Part shown: positions 1-8,657 of the stretch, piece by piece
Position numbering within the stretch: the first letter of the stretch is position 1
How the letters are laid out: each line of letters starts with the position of its first letter
Source: Umezawaea tangerina
GTDB lineage: Bacteria > Actinomycetota > Actinomycetes > Mycobacteriales > Pseudonocardiaceae
NCBI RefSeq assembly: GCF_003002815.1
Contig: NZ_PVTF01000010.1
Location: forward strand, 124,001-188,000
Reading direction: 5' to 3'
DNA: 64,000 bases
The notes under the pieces: generated by a model
What the model saw: only the letters and a program-made list of their open reading frames with translations
The model's database searches: none
Told to the model about the DNA's origin: nothing
Position numbers and translations under genes: made by a program

Positions 1-1
1 C

Positions 2-421
2 TTCAACACCGTGCTGCTGCGCACCGACACCGCGGGCGACCCGAGCTTCACCGAGCTGCTGACCCGGATCCGCGAGACCGACCTCAGCGCGTTCGACCGG
101 CAGGACGTCCCGTTCGCGGACGTGCTGGCCGCCGGGGCGCCGCGGCCAGGGGTGATGCTGATCCACCACGAGCGCGCCAGGGCCGAGGTGCTCGAAGGCG
201 GGATCGGCGAGTTCCACGCCGTCCCGGTCCCCACGACCGACGTCGACCTGACGCTGAGCCTGTACGAGCCGCGGGGCGGCGGACCCGTCCCCTGCGAGTT
301 CATCCACCCCACCGACCTCTTCGACCGGGCCACGGTCGAGGGGCTGGCGGCCGAAGTCGTCGGCGTGCTCGCGGCCGCGGTCGCCGACCCGTCCGTTCCC
401 ACCAGGAGGACCCAGTCATGA
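2..421 (+). CDS. Non-ribosomal peptide synthetase, C-terminal end (partial)
   Basis: Only the last ~139 residues lie in the window; the gene begins upstream. The residues resemble the C-terminal half of a condensation domain: FNTVLLRTD, then [13 protein letters not shown] and the typical DVPFADVL stretch, followed by a short tail with no carrier or thioesterase domain. The product would be a cytosolic assembly-line enzyme forming peptide bonds between carrier-bound residues. A terminal condensation-like domain fits a line that ends by condensation or cyclisation, as in some siderophore synthetases. Its stop overlaps the start of the MbtH gene (ATGA), so the two are co-translated. The exporter and iron-regulated importer nearby suggest the peptide is a siderophore; that is inference. 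Confidence 0.85.
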   Translation, partial: FNTVLLRTDTAGDPSFTELLTRIRETDLSAFDRQDVPFADVLAAGAPRPGVMLIHHERARAEVLEGGIGEFHAVPVPTTDVDLTLSLYEPRGGGPVPCEFIHPTDLFDRATVEGLAAEVVGVLAAAVADPSVPTRRTQS

Positions 422-624
422 GCAACCCGTTCGAGGACAACGAGGGCCGCTTCCTCGTCCTGCTCAACGACGAGGAGCAGCACTCGCTGTGGCCGTCGTT
501 CGTCGACGTCCCCGCCGGGTGGCGGCCGGTGTTCGGCGAGGACACCCGCGAGGCGTGCCTGGCCTACGTCGAGTCGCGCTGGACCGACCTGCGCCCCAAG
601 AGCCTGCGCGAGGCCATGGCCTGA
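418..624 (+). CDS. MbtH-like protein
   Basis: A 68-residue protein with the MbtH-family signature: an N-terminal NPFED, then SLWP, PAGW, a [11 protein letters not shown] block and RPKSL. MbtH proteins bind the adenylation domains of NRPSs and are needed for their folding or activity. It overlaps the NRPS stop by ATGA and is the last gene of that operon, since a strong hairpin follows 40 bases downstream. Length and all invariant tryptophans match the family. Confidence 0.95.
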   Translation: MSNPFEDNEGRFLVLLNDEEQHSLWPSFVDVPAGWRPVFGEDTREACLAYVESRWTDLRPKSLREAMA

Positions 625-662
625 CGGTGATCCCGTTGGGGCCCACCGGGTTCCTGGAGTGA

Positions 663-702
663 CCCACCCGTTCGAGCGGGTTCCTTCGCTCGAACGGGTG
701 GG
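663..702 (+). terminator. Perfect 15-bp hairpin after the NRPS-mbtH operon
   Basis: CCCACCCGTTCGAGC and its exact reverse complement are separated by a 10-base loop. No T-tract follows, which is common for actinomycete terminators. The position, between the mbtH stop and the next gene, fits a terminator. Confidence 0.6.
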
Positions 703-752
703 CACCGGTCCGATCGGCCGGAAGCCGTCCGATCGTTGCCTACCTTCGCGGC

Positions 753-1202
753 ATGACGATGGTCGAGACCGCCTCCGAGATCGAGGCAGTGGTGCGCGAC
801 ACCCTTGCCGCGCACCAGTCCTTCTACCTGGCGACGTCCGGCAGCGCGGGCCCGTGGGTCAACGGCGCGTACTTCGCCGAGACCGGCCTGTTCACCCTGT
901 CGCTGGTGCTGGAGCAGCGCGGCCGCACCCTCGCCGCGCTCCGCGACAACCCCGTGGTGTCGGTGATCATCTCCTCCGGCACGCCCGCCGAGCCGTTCCT
1001 CCAGGCGCAGGCGACCGCGCGGATCGTGCGGGGTGCTGAGGCCGACGAGGTGCGCCGGGTGCTGCTCGCGAAGGTGCCGCAGGTCGAGCCGTTCCTGGGG
1101 ACGCCGATCGAGGCCGTGCAGCTCCAGGTGATGGCATGGCGCGCGACGGACATCCCGAACGGGTGGCTGCCAGGGCGGGACCTCGTCGACAGCGGGGTCT
1201 GA
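753..1202 (+). CDS. Pyridoxamine 5'-phosphate oxidase-like flavin-binding protein
   Basis: A 149-residue protein of the FMN-binding split-barrel type. FYLATSGSAGPWVNGAYFA and the DNPVVSVIISS strand are typical of the first half of the PNPOx-like fold, which binds FMN or F420. The substrate cannot be told. No strong ribosome binding site is visible; a second ATG two codons on (759) is possible. It stands alone between the NRPS operon hairpin and an opposing kinase gene. True PdxH is unlikely because the C-terminal PdxH block is absent. Confidence 0.7.
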   Translation: MTMVETASEIEAVVRDTLAAHQSFYLATSGSAGPWVNGAYFAETGLFTLSLVLEQRGRTLAALRDNPVVSVIISSGTPAEPFLQAQATARIVRGAEADEVRRVLLAKVPQVEPFLGTPIEAVQLQVMAWRATDIPNGWLPGRDLVDSGV

Positions 1203-1255
1203 GCCGGTGGGGCGGGTGCGCCCGCTCCGGGGCACCCGCCTCGCGGCCACCACGC

Positions 1256-2164
1256 TCAGGCGTTGCGGGCCAGCCATTCCTTGACCTGCTGGGCGTACTG
1301 GGGCGCCCACTGGGGGGACCAGCGCTGGAAGTAGACGTGCATCGTCGCCGCGTGCAGGACGTGGGCGAGGTCGGTGCGCTGTTCCCAGTCGTCGGGGACG
1401 GGGCAGGCGTCGGTGTAGGCGTCGAGGAAGACGCCGCGGCCTGCGGGGAAGCCGTCGAAGATGTGCTCGTCGAGCTTGCCGAAGTCGCGGAAGCGGTCGG
1501 CGTAGGTGGCGTGCTCGAAGTCGAGGACGCAGGTGACGCGGCCGTTCGACACCAGGAAGTTGGGCAGCCACAGGTCGCCGTGCACCAGTGCGGGGGTGCT
1601 GGCGGCGGGGTCGAGGCGGGCGACGGCGGCCATGACGGTGGTCCGGACGGTGTCGTCGAGGACGTCGGTCCGGCCGAGCAGGGCGGTCAGCTCGGCGTCG
1701 ACGGACTCGGGCAGGGTGGCGGGACCGTCGCCCTGCGGGTCGCCGAAGTGGCTCCCGCGGATGCCGTGCACCCGGCCGACGAGCTCGCCGAGGTCGCGGC
1801 ACAGGATCTTGCGCCGGTCCTCGTCGAGCGACTCCCACACGTCACCGGCCGCGTCGCCCTCGTGGAACTCCTGCACGAGCACCGGGCCGTCCGCGTCCGG
1901 GTCGTGGGGGATCAGGGTCCGGTAGCGGACGACGGGGATGTCGTGGGCGGCGGCCAGGCGGGTGGTGGCGACGAGCCGGTGGAAGTGGGCGGGGTCGCGG
2001 TCGCGTTGGGGGATCTTGACCAGCAGGCGGCCCTCGTCGGTGGCGGCGACCCACTGCTTGCTGGTGTGGCCGGCGTCCAGCCGGTGCACGGAGTCGACGC
2101 GCAGGCCGGGGCAGGCGCGTTCCAGGACGTGGCGGATCGTGGTGTCCGCGGGAACTGTCGTCAA
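1256..2164 (-). CDS. APH-family phosphotransferase (aminoglycoside/choline kinase-like)
   Basis: A 302-residue kinase-fold protein. The Brenner motif HGDLWLPN (catalytic Asp about 197, Asn about 202) and the metal-binding DFEH (Asp about 215) are intact, and LLVKIP carries the likely ATP-binding lysine. The family phosphorylates small hydroxyl compounds such as aminoglycosides, choline, homoserine or macrolides; the substrate cannot be assigned. The apparent start is TTG with a GGCAGG sequence four bases upstream. It follows the ABC exporter pair on the same strand, about 50 bases downstream, so it may belong to that transcript. Confidence 0.75.
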   Translation of the reverse strand: MTTVPADTTIRHVLERACPGLRVDSVHRLDAGHTSKQWVAATDEGRLLVKIPQRDRDPAHFHRLVATTRLAAAHDIPVVRYRTLIPHDPDADGPVLVQEFHEGDAAGDVWESLDEDRRKILCRDLGELVGRVHGIRGSHFGDPQGDGPATLPESVDAELTALLGRTDVLDDTVRTTVMAAVARLDPAASTPALVHGDLWLPNFLVSNGRVTCVLDFEHATYADRFRDFGKLDEHIFDGFPAGRGVFLDAYTDACPVPDDWEQRTDLAHVLHAATMHVYFQRWSPQWAPQYAQQVKEWLARNA

Positions 2165-2211
2165 CGCGCCTGCCCAACCTCGTGGTCACCCGGTCGGCGT
2201 GACGATAGCGG

Positions 2212-3954
2212 TCAGCGCTGGTCCGACCACGCGGCCCACAGCTCGGCGTAGCGCCCGCCCGCCTCGACCAGCTCGGCGTGGGTGCCGGACTCGACGACGC
2301 GGCCGTGGTCGAGCACGACGACGCGGTCGGCGGTGGCGGCCTGGGTGAGTCGGTGGGCGACGAGGAGGCCGCTGCGGCCCGCCAGCGCGGCGGTGGCGGC
2401 GGACTCCAGGACGCGGGCACCGGCGCTGCCCGCGTCGGCGGTCGCCTCGTCCAGCACGGCGATCGGCGGGTCGGCCAGGACGAGCCGGGCGAGGGCGAGC
2501 TGCTGGGCCTGGGCGACGGTGAGGCGGTGACCGCCCTCGCCGACGACGGTGGCGAGGGCGTCGGGCAGGGCGCGGGCCCACGGGAGGGCGCCGACGCGGT
2601 CGAGGGCGGCGTGCAGGTCGTCGTCGGTGGCGGTCGGCCTGGCCAGGCGGAGGTCGTCGGCGAGGGTGCCCGCGAAGACGTGGACCTCCTGGGTGATCAG
2701 CGCGATGGCGCGCCGGGTCGTGGCGGGGCCGAGGTCGTCGATGTCGGTGCCGCCGAACGTGATCGTGCCCCGGCTGGGGCGGTGCACGCCCGCGACGAGC
2801 TTGGCCAGCGTGGTCTTGCCCGCGCCGGACGCGCCGACGAGCGCGACGCGTTCGCCGGGGTCGAGGTGGAGCTCGATGTCGGCGAGCACGTCGTGGCCCG
2901 CCTCGTAGGCGTGGCCCAGGCCCGCGACCTTGAGCGTCGTGTCGGACGGCACCTCGCCGGTGTCCTCGGGGGTGGCGGGGCGGTCCGCGACGCCGACGAG
3001 GCGGGCCAGGCTGGCGGCGGCGGACTGGGCGTCGTCGGCCAGCGACAGGGCGGCGTTGATGGGGTTGAACAGGCTGTGGAAGTACAGCGCGGCGGCGGTG
3101 GCCGTGCCGATGGTGGCGGTCCCGGCGCCCACCAGGAAGAACCCGGTGACCAGCAACGCGGTCAGGCCGACGTACTCGGCCAGGTTGAGCCTGCTGAAGA
3201 ACCCGCCGAGCAGCCGGATGCACCGCATGGTCGTGCCCACCGCCGCGCCGGACCGCTCGGTGACCCGCCGCACGTGCTCGTCGGTCAGCCCGAACGCGCG
3301 CACGGTCGACGAACCGCCGATCGTCTCCAGCAGCTGTTGTTGCTGCGCCCCGATCGCGACGCGTTCGGCGCTGTACATGGTCTTCGCGTTGCGCCCGTAC
3401 CACCGCACGGTCAGCACCTGCACCGGCGCGGCGGCGAGCACGGCGAGCGCGAACCGCCAGTCGAGCACGGCCAGCGCGCCCAGCGTCAGCACGATGGTCA
3501 GCGCCGAGCGGGCCAGCAGCGGCAGCGCCTGCCGCACGGCTTCGGCGATCTTGGTGACGTCACCGGTGACCCGCGCGGTCAGGTCGCCGGACCCGGCCCG
3601 TTCGACCTGCTCCAACGGCAGGTTCAGGGCGCGGTCGACGAACCGCTCGCGCAGCTCCGCCAGCATGCTCTCGCCGAGCCGGGAGATCAGCGCCGCGCCG
3701 ATCGCCGTCGCGACGCCCTGCGCCACCGCGACCAGCGCGAGCAGCACGACCGGCCGGGTGATGTCGGTCGACGGCCGCCTCGCGGCGACGAGGTCGACGA
3801 TGTCGCCGAGCAGGGGAGCGGTCGCCAGCCCGACGGCGGTGCCCGCGAGCAGCACCGCGATCGTCGTCGACGCCAGCAGGCGCTGCGGCCGCACCAGCTT
3901 CCGCACGGCCGCCCAGGTCTGGGCCGTGCCCGCGGTGGGGAGGAGCTCGCTCAT
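2212..3954 (-). CDS. ABC exporter half-transporter with consensus Walker sites but degenerate signature
   Basis: A 580-residue fused permease-ATPase. The N-terminal ~300 residues hold about six membrane helices (type IV exporter fold), followed by a nucleotide-binding domain. Walker A (GASGAGKTT, ~374-382), Walker B with catalytic Glu (AVLDEAT, ~499-505) and the switch His (LVAHRL) are present, but the signature reads LTVAQ (~478-482) instead of LSGGQ. The start ATG overlaps the stop of the preceding exporter gene (ATGA). The partner has the opposite defects, so the two should form an asymmetric heterodimer with one catalytic site. Export of the NRPS product is a reasonable inference from position. 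Confidence 0.88.
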   Translation of the reverse strand: MSELLPTAGTAQTWAAVRKLVRPQRLLASTTIAVLLAGTAVGLATAPLLGDIVDLVAARRPSTDITRPVVLLALVAVAQGVATAIGAALISRLGESMLAELRERFVDRALNLPLEQVERAGSGDLTARVTGDVTKIAEAVRQALPLLARSALTIVLTLGALAVLDWRFALAVLAAAPVQVLTVRWYGRNAKTMYSAERVAIGAQQQQLLETIGGSSTVRAFGLTDEHVRRVTERSGAAVGTTMRCIRLLGGFFSRLNLAEYVGLTALLVTGFFLVGAGTATIGTATAAALYFHSLFNPINAALSLADDAQSAAASLARLVGVADRPATPEDTGEVPSDTTLKVAGLGHAYEAGHDVLADIELHLDPGERVALVGASGAGKTTLAKLVAGVHRPSRGTITFGGTDIDDLGPATTRRAIALITQEVHVFAGTLADDLRLARPTATDDDLHAALDRVGALPWARALPDALATVVGEGGHRLTVAQAQQLALARLVLADPPIAVLDEATADAGSAGARVLESAATAALAGRSGLLVAHRLTQAATADRVVVLDHGRVVESGTHAELVEAGGRYAELWAAWSDQR

Positions 3955-5642
3955 GCCAGCACCGTCGCCCGGTAGTCGGCGTCGTGCACGAGGTCGGCGT
4001 GCGAGCCCTCGGCCGTCAGCACACCACCGGTCAGCACCACGATCCGGTCGGCCGTGGCGAGCAGTGCCGGACTGGTGGCCACCACGATGGTCGTCCTCCC
4101 CCGCCGCATCCCGCGGATCCCCTGTGCCAGGGCCATCTCCGTCACGGCGTCGATCGCCGTGGTCGGGTCGTGCACCACCAGCACCGGAGGTGCGGCGGCC
4201 AACGCCCGTGCGAGCGCCACGCGTTGGCGCTGCCCGCCGGACAGCGACCGGCCGCGTTCGGCGACGACGGTGTCCGCGCCCTGCGGCAGCGCCTCGACGA
4301 CGTCGTGCACGGCGGCCGCGGTCATGGCGCGGTCGACCTCCTCGGGTCGGGCCGACACCGCGCGGATGTTGTCCACCACGCTGTCGGAGAACAGGTCCGC
4401 CTCGTGCGCGGCCACCAGGATCGCGGCCCGCACCCCGCTGGGGTCCAGTGTGGACAGCGCGACGCCGTCCAGCTCGACCGTCCCGGCCTCCGGGTCGACC
4501 TCGCGCGCCAGGCAGTGCAGCAACGCGGTCGCGTCGGCCGGGTCCGCCGCCACGACGCCGAGCAGCTCGCCCGGCGCCACGTCGAGGTCGATCCCGCGCA
4601 ACGTGCCGTGCGTGAGCCCGCGCAGCCGGACCGCGCCCGCGACCGGCGTCGGCACGGCGTCCTCGCCCGCGACCAGGTCGGCGGGGGCGCCCAGCACCTC
4701 GGCGATCCGGGCGGCCGAAGCGCGGCCCATCGCGAACGCGCCGTTGACCCACGAGATCACGTTGAGCGGCCACAGCAGGAACTGCGCCAGCCCGACCGCG
4801 GCGACGAGCCCGCCGACCGTGATCGCGCCGTCGGCCGCCAGCGTCCCGCCGACCAGCGCGATCAGCGCCAGCAGCAGCCCGGTGACCGCGAGCATCGACC
4901 CGTCGAGCCAGGCCTGGGCCCGCGCCGACCGGATGGCCGCGCGCATCGAGCCCTGGCTGGTGCCGCGGTACCGGTCGACGGCGGCGCGCTCGGCGCCGAA
5001 GCCCTTGAGCGAGCGCAGGCCGGCGACCAGGTCGGCGGCGATCCCGGACGCGTGCGCGGCCCGTTCCTGCTCGGCCTCGCTGCGCCGTTCCAGCGGCTTG
5101 CCCAGCACGTGCGCGAGCCACAGCAGCAGGGGAGTGGCGACCAGCACCACGAGCCCGAGCACCACGGACACCCGCAGCAGCGCGACCGCGCCCACCAGCA
5201 GGCCCGTGCCCGCCGCGACGGCCGTGGGCAGCGCGCGGTTCACGTGGCCGACCCGCAGCGCGTCGCTGGTCGCGATGGTGACCAGCCCGCCCGCGAGCCT
5301 GCCCGTCCCGGCACCGCCGCGGTGGTCGAGCACGCGGGTGGTGACCTGGACCCGCAGCGCGTGCGCGGCCCGCTCGGAGGCCAGCTCACCGGCCTGGAGG
5401 CTGATCCGGAAGCTGACCGACAGCACCGCGAACACCACGCCGAGCGCCACCAGCCACCACACCAGCTCCGCGGTCGCGCCGGTCGACACCGCGCGGTCGA
5501 TCACCACGCCGATGATCACCGGGACCAGCGCCTCGCCCGCCTGGTGGCCCGCGCCCGCTATCGACGCCGCCGTCACGTGGCGCCACTGGCCCCTGATCGC
5601 TGACTTCAGGACATCGCGACCCGTCGGATCTCCGGCGCGCAC
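3951..5642 (-). CDS. ABC exporter half-transporter with degenerate ATP site but intact signature
   Basis: A 563-residue fused permease-ATPase beginning at GTG 5642. Membrane helices occupy the first ~300 residues. The Walker A position reads AADPADAT (~365-372) with no P-loop glycine-lysine; Walker B reads LVVHDP (~488-493) with the Asp replaced by His; the switch His is missing (VVATSP). The signature LSGGQRQR (~467-474) is perfect. It therefore supplies only the signature half to the functional site of its partner downstream. The promoter region, shared with the divergent siderophore permease operon, contains an iron box, so iron control of both directions is likely. Confidence 0.87.
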   Translation of the reverse strand: MRAGDPTGRDVLKSAIRGQWRHVTAASIAGAGHQAGEALVPVIIGVVIDRAVSTGATAELVWWLVALGVVFAVLSVSFRISLQAGELASERAAHALRVQVTTRVLDHRGGAGTGRLAGGLVTIATSDALRVGHVNRALPTAVAAGTGLLVGAVALLRVSVVLGLVVLVATPLLLWLAHVLGKPLERRSEAEQERAAHASGIAADLVAGLRSLKGFGAERAAVDRYRGTSQGSMRAAIRSARAQAWLDGSMLAVTGLLLALIALVGGTLAADGAITVGGLVAAVGLAQFLLWPLNVISWVNGAFAMGRASAARIAEVLGAPADLVAGEDAVPTPVAGAVRLRGLTHGTLRGIDLDVAPGELLGVVAADPADATALLHCLAREVDPEAGTVELDGVALSTLDPSGVRAAILVAAHEADLFSDSVVDNIRAVSARPEEVDRAMTAAAVHDVVEALPQGADTVVAERGRSLSGGQRQRVALARALAAAPPVLVVHDPTTAIDAVTEMALAQGIRGMRRGRTTIVVATSPALLATADRIVVLTGGVLTAEGSHADLVHDADYRATVLA

Positions 5643-5678
5643 AAACCCACCCCATGCAGTTGGACAGCGGACGTAACG

Positions 5679-5697
5679 GTAGGTAAGGCTACGCTAA
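5679..5697. promoter_or_regulatory. Iron box (DmdR/IdeR-type operator)
   Basis: GTAGGTAAGGCTACGCTAA matches the actinobacterial iron-box consensus TTAGGTTAGGCTAACCTAA at 15 of 19 positions. It lies between the divergent exporter gene (start 5642) and the permease operon (start 5743). The regulators known for this site (IdeR/DmdR) repress transcription when loaded with Fe2+. Confidence 0.8.
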
Positions 5698-5742
5698 TCT
5701 GGCGGACGTCCAGGGGGTCGGCTTCGACACAGGGGAGATGCG

Positions 5743-6777
5743 GTGGACACCGCGGTGCAGGCGCGACCACGTGGCGGCACGGGCCACGCGGTGCGCGCGG
5801 TCGGGCTGGTGGTCGCCATCGGCGTGCTGGTCCTGGTGTTCGTGCTGAGCCTGTGGGTCGGCTCGCGCGACATCCCGTTCGCGTCCACCTGGCACGTGCT
5901 GCTGCACAACGACGGCTCGACCGAGGCCGTGATCATCCACGACCTGCGGGTCCCGCGCGGCCTGATGGGATTGCTGGTGGGCGGCGCGCTCGGCCTGGCG
6001 GGTGCGCTCATGCAGGCGCTGACCCGCAACCCGCTGGCCGACCCCGGCCTGCTCGGCGTCGAGATGGGCGCCGCGACGGCCGTGGTCGTCGCCATCGCCT
6101 TCACCGGCGTCTCCACGGTCACCGGCTACATCTGGTTCGCCTTCGCGGGCGCGGCCGCCGCGTCCGTCCTCGTCTACGTGCTGGGCTCGTCCGGTCGTTC
6201 CGCCGCCACACCGGAACGGCTGGTGCTGGCCGGTGCCGCGATCACGGCCGTGCTGGTCGCGTTCGTGTCGGCCGTGCTGGTGCTCGACACGCAGGCGTTC
6301 AACTCCTTCCGCTTCTGGGACGTCGGCGCGCTGGCGGGCCGCAAGATGGACGCGGTCGCGCAGGTCGCGCCGTTCATCCTGGTCGGCGTCGCCCTCGCCC
6401 TCGGCCTGGCCCGTTCGCTCAACGTCCTGGCACTGGGCGACCAGACGGGCAAGGCGCTCGGCGCGAACCTGGGCCGCACCCGCGCGCTCGGCGCGCTCGC
6501 GGTCACGCTGCTCTGCGGCGCCGCCACGGCCGCCGCGGGGCCGATCGCGTTCATCGGCCTGACGATCCCGCACGTGGCGCGGATGATCGCGGGCTCCGAC
6601 CAGCGGTGGGTGCTGCCGTACTCGCTGGTGCTGGCCCCGATCCTGCTGATCGGCTCGGACGTGGTCGGGCGGGTCGTCATCGCGCCCGCCGAGCTCCAGG
6701 TCGGCATCGTGACGGCGTTCCTCGGCGCGCCGGTGTTCATCGCCCTGTGCCGCCGCCGGAAGCTGGCGCAGCTGTGA
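5743..6777 (+). CDS. FecCD-type iron-siderophore ABC permease, first subunit
   Basis: A 344-residue polytopic membrane protein starting at GTG with AGGGGAG six bases upstream. Family features include LRVPRGLMGLLVGGALGLAG, MQALTRNPLADPGLLGV and the ATPase-coupling segment near GPIAFIGLTIPH. FecCD subunits form the membrane channel for Fe3+-siderophore import across the cytoplasmic membrane. It is the first gene of a three-gene operon (permease, permease, ATPase) with GTGA and ATGA overlaps. No binding protein is encoded in the operon; the likely partner is the lipoprotein gene at 58701-59678. The iron box upstream predicts induction under iron starvation. Confidence 0.93.
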   Translation: MDTAVQARPRGGTGHAVRAVGLVVAIGVLVLVFVLSLWVGSRDIPFASTWHVLLHNDGSTEAVIIHDLRVPRGLMGLLVGGALGLAGALMQALTRNPLADPGLLGVEMGAATAVVVAIAFTGVSTVTGYIWFAFAGAAAASVLVYVLGSSGRSAATPERLVLAGAAITAVLVAFVSAVLVLDTQAFNSFRFWDVGALAGRKMDAVAQVAPFILVGVALALGLARSLNVLALGDQTGKALGANLGRTRALGALAVTLLCGAATAAAGPIAFIGLTIPHVARMIAGSDQRWVLPYSLVLAPILLIGSDVVGRVVIAPAELQVGIVTAFLGAPVFIALCRRRKLAQL

Positions 6778-7838
6778 GCGCCCCGGCGCGCGAGCGCGCG
6801 GCCGTCCGGGGTCGGGTCGTCCGCACGGCCCACGTGTCCTTCCGGGTGGCCGAGCGCGCGGTCGTGGTGTGCCTGGCGCTGCTGGCCGTCGTCGTGGGCG
6901 TCGGGCTGGTCACGCTGACCACCGGCGACTTCGAGCTGACCGTCCCCGAGGTCGTCAAAGCCCTGCTGGGCCAGGGTGACGGGGCGTCCGACTTCATCGT
7001 GCTCACGCTGCGGCTGCCCCGGCTGGTGACCGGCCTGCTGGTCGGCGCCGCCCTCGCGGTCAGCGGCGCGATCCTGCAGAGCCTGTCCGGCAACCCGTTG
7101 GCCAGCCCGGACATCATCGGGTTCGTGCAGGGGTCCGCTACCGGCGCGATCCTGGTGATCGTGCTCGCCGACGGCAGCATGGTCCAGATCGGCGCGGGCG
7201 CGGTGGTCGGCGGCGTGGCGACCTCGGCGGTGGTCTACGTGCTGGCGTTCAAGCAGGGCGTGCAGGGGTTCCGGCTGATCCTGATCGGCATCGGCGTCAG
7301 CTTCGTCATGCTGTCGCTCAACAAGTACCTGATCACCCGCGCGTCGCTGTCGGACGCGATCGCCGCGCAGGCGTGGCAGGTCGGCGGGCTCAACGGCCGG
7401 GGCTGGGAGCACGCGCAGGTCGTCGGGGCCGCCGCCGCGGTGCTGCTGCCGCTGGCCCTGTACTTCGGCCGACGGCTGGCGCTGATGGAGATGGGCGACA
7501 GCACGGCCAAGGGCCTGGGCGTCGACTCCGAGCGCACCCGGCTCGCGCTGATCGCGATCAGCGTCGGGCTGGCGGCCGTGGCGACCGCGGCCGCCGGACC
7601 GGTGTCGTTCCTCGCGCTGGCCGCACCGCAGCTCGCCCGCAGGCTCACCGGGTCCTCGGGCGCCGGGCTGGTCCCGGCCGCCCTGATGGGCGCGCTGCTG
7701 CTGACCGCGGGCGACCTCGCGGTGCAACGCCTGTTCTCGCCCGCCCAGCTCCCGGTCGGCATCGCGACCGGTGCCCTCGGCGGGCTGTACCTGATCTGGC
7801 TGCTGGCGCACGAATGGCGAAGGGGTGTCGCACGATGA
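6774..7838 (+). CDS. FecCD-type iron-siderophore ABC permease, second subunit
   Basis: A 354-residue membrane protein read from GTG 6774, which overlaps the first permease stop (GTGA). LRLPRLVTGLLVGAALAVSG, LSGNPLASPDIIGF and AAGPVSFLALAAPQLARRL match the FecCD family and are paralogous to the upstream subunit. An N-terminal extension of ~35 residues precedes the first helix. It should pair with the first permease to form the two-subunit import channel. Confidence 0.93.
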   Translation: MSAPARERAAVRGRVVRTAHVSFRVAERAVVVCLALLAVVVGVGLVTLTTGDFELTVPEVVKALLGQGDGASDFIVLTLRLPRLVTGLLVGAALAVSGAILQSLSGNPLASPDIIGFVQGSATGAILVIVLADGSMVQIGAGAVVGGVATSAVVYVLAFKQGVQGFRLILIGIGVSFVMLSLNKYLITRASLSDAIAAQAWQVGGLNGRGWEHAQVVGAAAAVLLPLALYFGRRLALMEMGDSTAKGLGVDSERTRLALIAISVGLAAVATAAAGPVSFLALAAPQLARRLTGSSGAGLVPAALMGALLLTAGDLAVQRLFSPAQLPVGIATGALGGLYLIWLLAHEWRRGVAR

Positions 7839-8653
7839 CGAGACTGCGTGCGGAGGACCTGACGCTGGCCTACGACCAGCGCACCGTCGCCGAGGGGCTC
7901 GGCGTCGTGATCCCCGACGGCTCGTTCACGGTCATCGTCGGGCCGAACGCGTGCGGCAAGTCGACGTTGCTCAAGGCGTTGGCGCGCATGCTGAAGCCGC
8001 GCGCGGGCGCGGTGTACCTGGACGGCGAGGCCATCTCCTCCTACAAGTCCAAGGAGGTCGCGCGCAGGCTCGGCCTGCTGCCGCAGACCTCGATCGCGCC
8101 CGGCGGCATCACCGTCGGCGAGCTGGTCGCCCGCGGCCGCTACCCGCACCAGCGGCTGCTCAAGCAGTGGTCCGCGCAGGACGAGGCCGTCGTCACCGAC
8201 GCGATGCGGCTGACCAACGTGCTGGAGCTGTCCGACCGGATGCTCGACGAGCTGTCCGGCGGCCAGCGGCAACGGGTGTGGCTCGCGATGGTGCTGGCGC
8301 AGGAGACGACCATCCTGCTGCTGGACGAGCCGACGACGTTCCTCGACATCGCCCACCAGGTCGAGGTGCTCGACCTGTGCGCGGACCTGCACGAGGAGGG
8401 CGGCCACACGCTCGTGGCCGTGCTGCACGACCTCAACCAGGCCTGCCGCTACGCCACCCACCTGATCGCGATGAAGCCCGGCCAGGGCATCGTCGCGCAA
8501 GGCGACCCGTCGGAGATCGTGACGGCGGAGCTGGTCGAGGACGTGTTCGGCCTGCCGTGCCGGGTGGTGCCGGACCCGGAGACCGGGACACCGCTGGTCG
8601 TGCCGCTCAAGCGGCAGCGGGTCCCGGCCGCCGAGTCCCTCACGGCGCTGTGA
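7835..8653 (+). CDS. Iron-siderophore ABC transporter ATP-binding protein (FepC-like)
   Basis: A 272-residue ATPase starting at ATG 7835, overlapping the permease stop (ATGA). Walker A is GPNACGKSTLL, the signature LSGGQRQR, Walker B LLLDEPTTFLDIAHQ, and the switch His lies in VAVLHDLNQ; all are intact. The LDIAHQVEVL continuation is characteristic of FepC/FecE-type importers. It powers the permeases encoded immediately upstream. The gene ends four bases from the opposing endoglycosidase gene, with no clear terminator. Confidence 0.94.
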   Translation: MTRLRAEDLTLAYDQRTVAEGLGVVIPDGSFTVIVGPNACGKSTLLKALARMLKPRAGAVYLDGEAISSYKSKEVARRLGLLPQTSIAPGGITVGELVARGRYPHQRLLKQWSAQDEAVVTDAMRLTNVLELSDRMLDELSGGQRQRVWLAMVLAQETTILLLDEPTTFLDIAHQVEVLDLCADLHEEGGHTLVAVLHDLNQACRYATHLIAMKPGQGIVAQGDPSEIVTAELVEDVFGLPCRVVPDPETGTPLVVPLKRQRVPAAESLTAL

Positions 8654-8657
8654 GGTC

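Noticed and set aside
2278-3975. Open frame of 565 codons antisense to the ABC exporter
   Set aside because: Shadow of the GC-rich coding strand; composition is Gly/Arg/Val-rich with no recognisable domain, while the opposite strand encodes a clear exporter. The same holds for other long antisense frames in the window.
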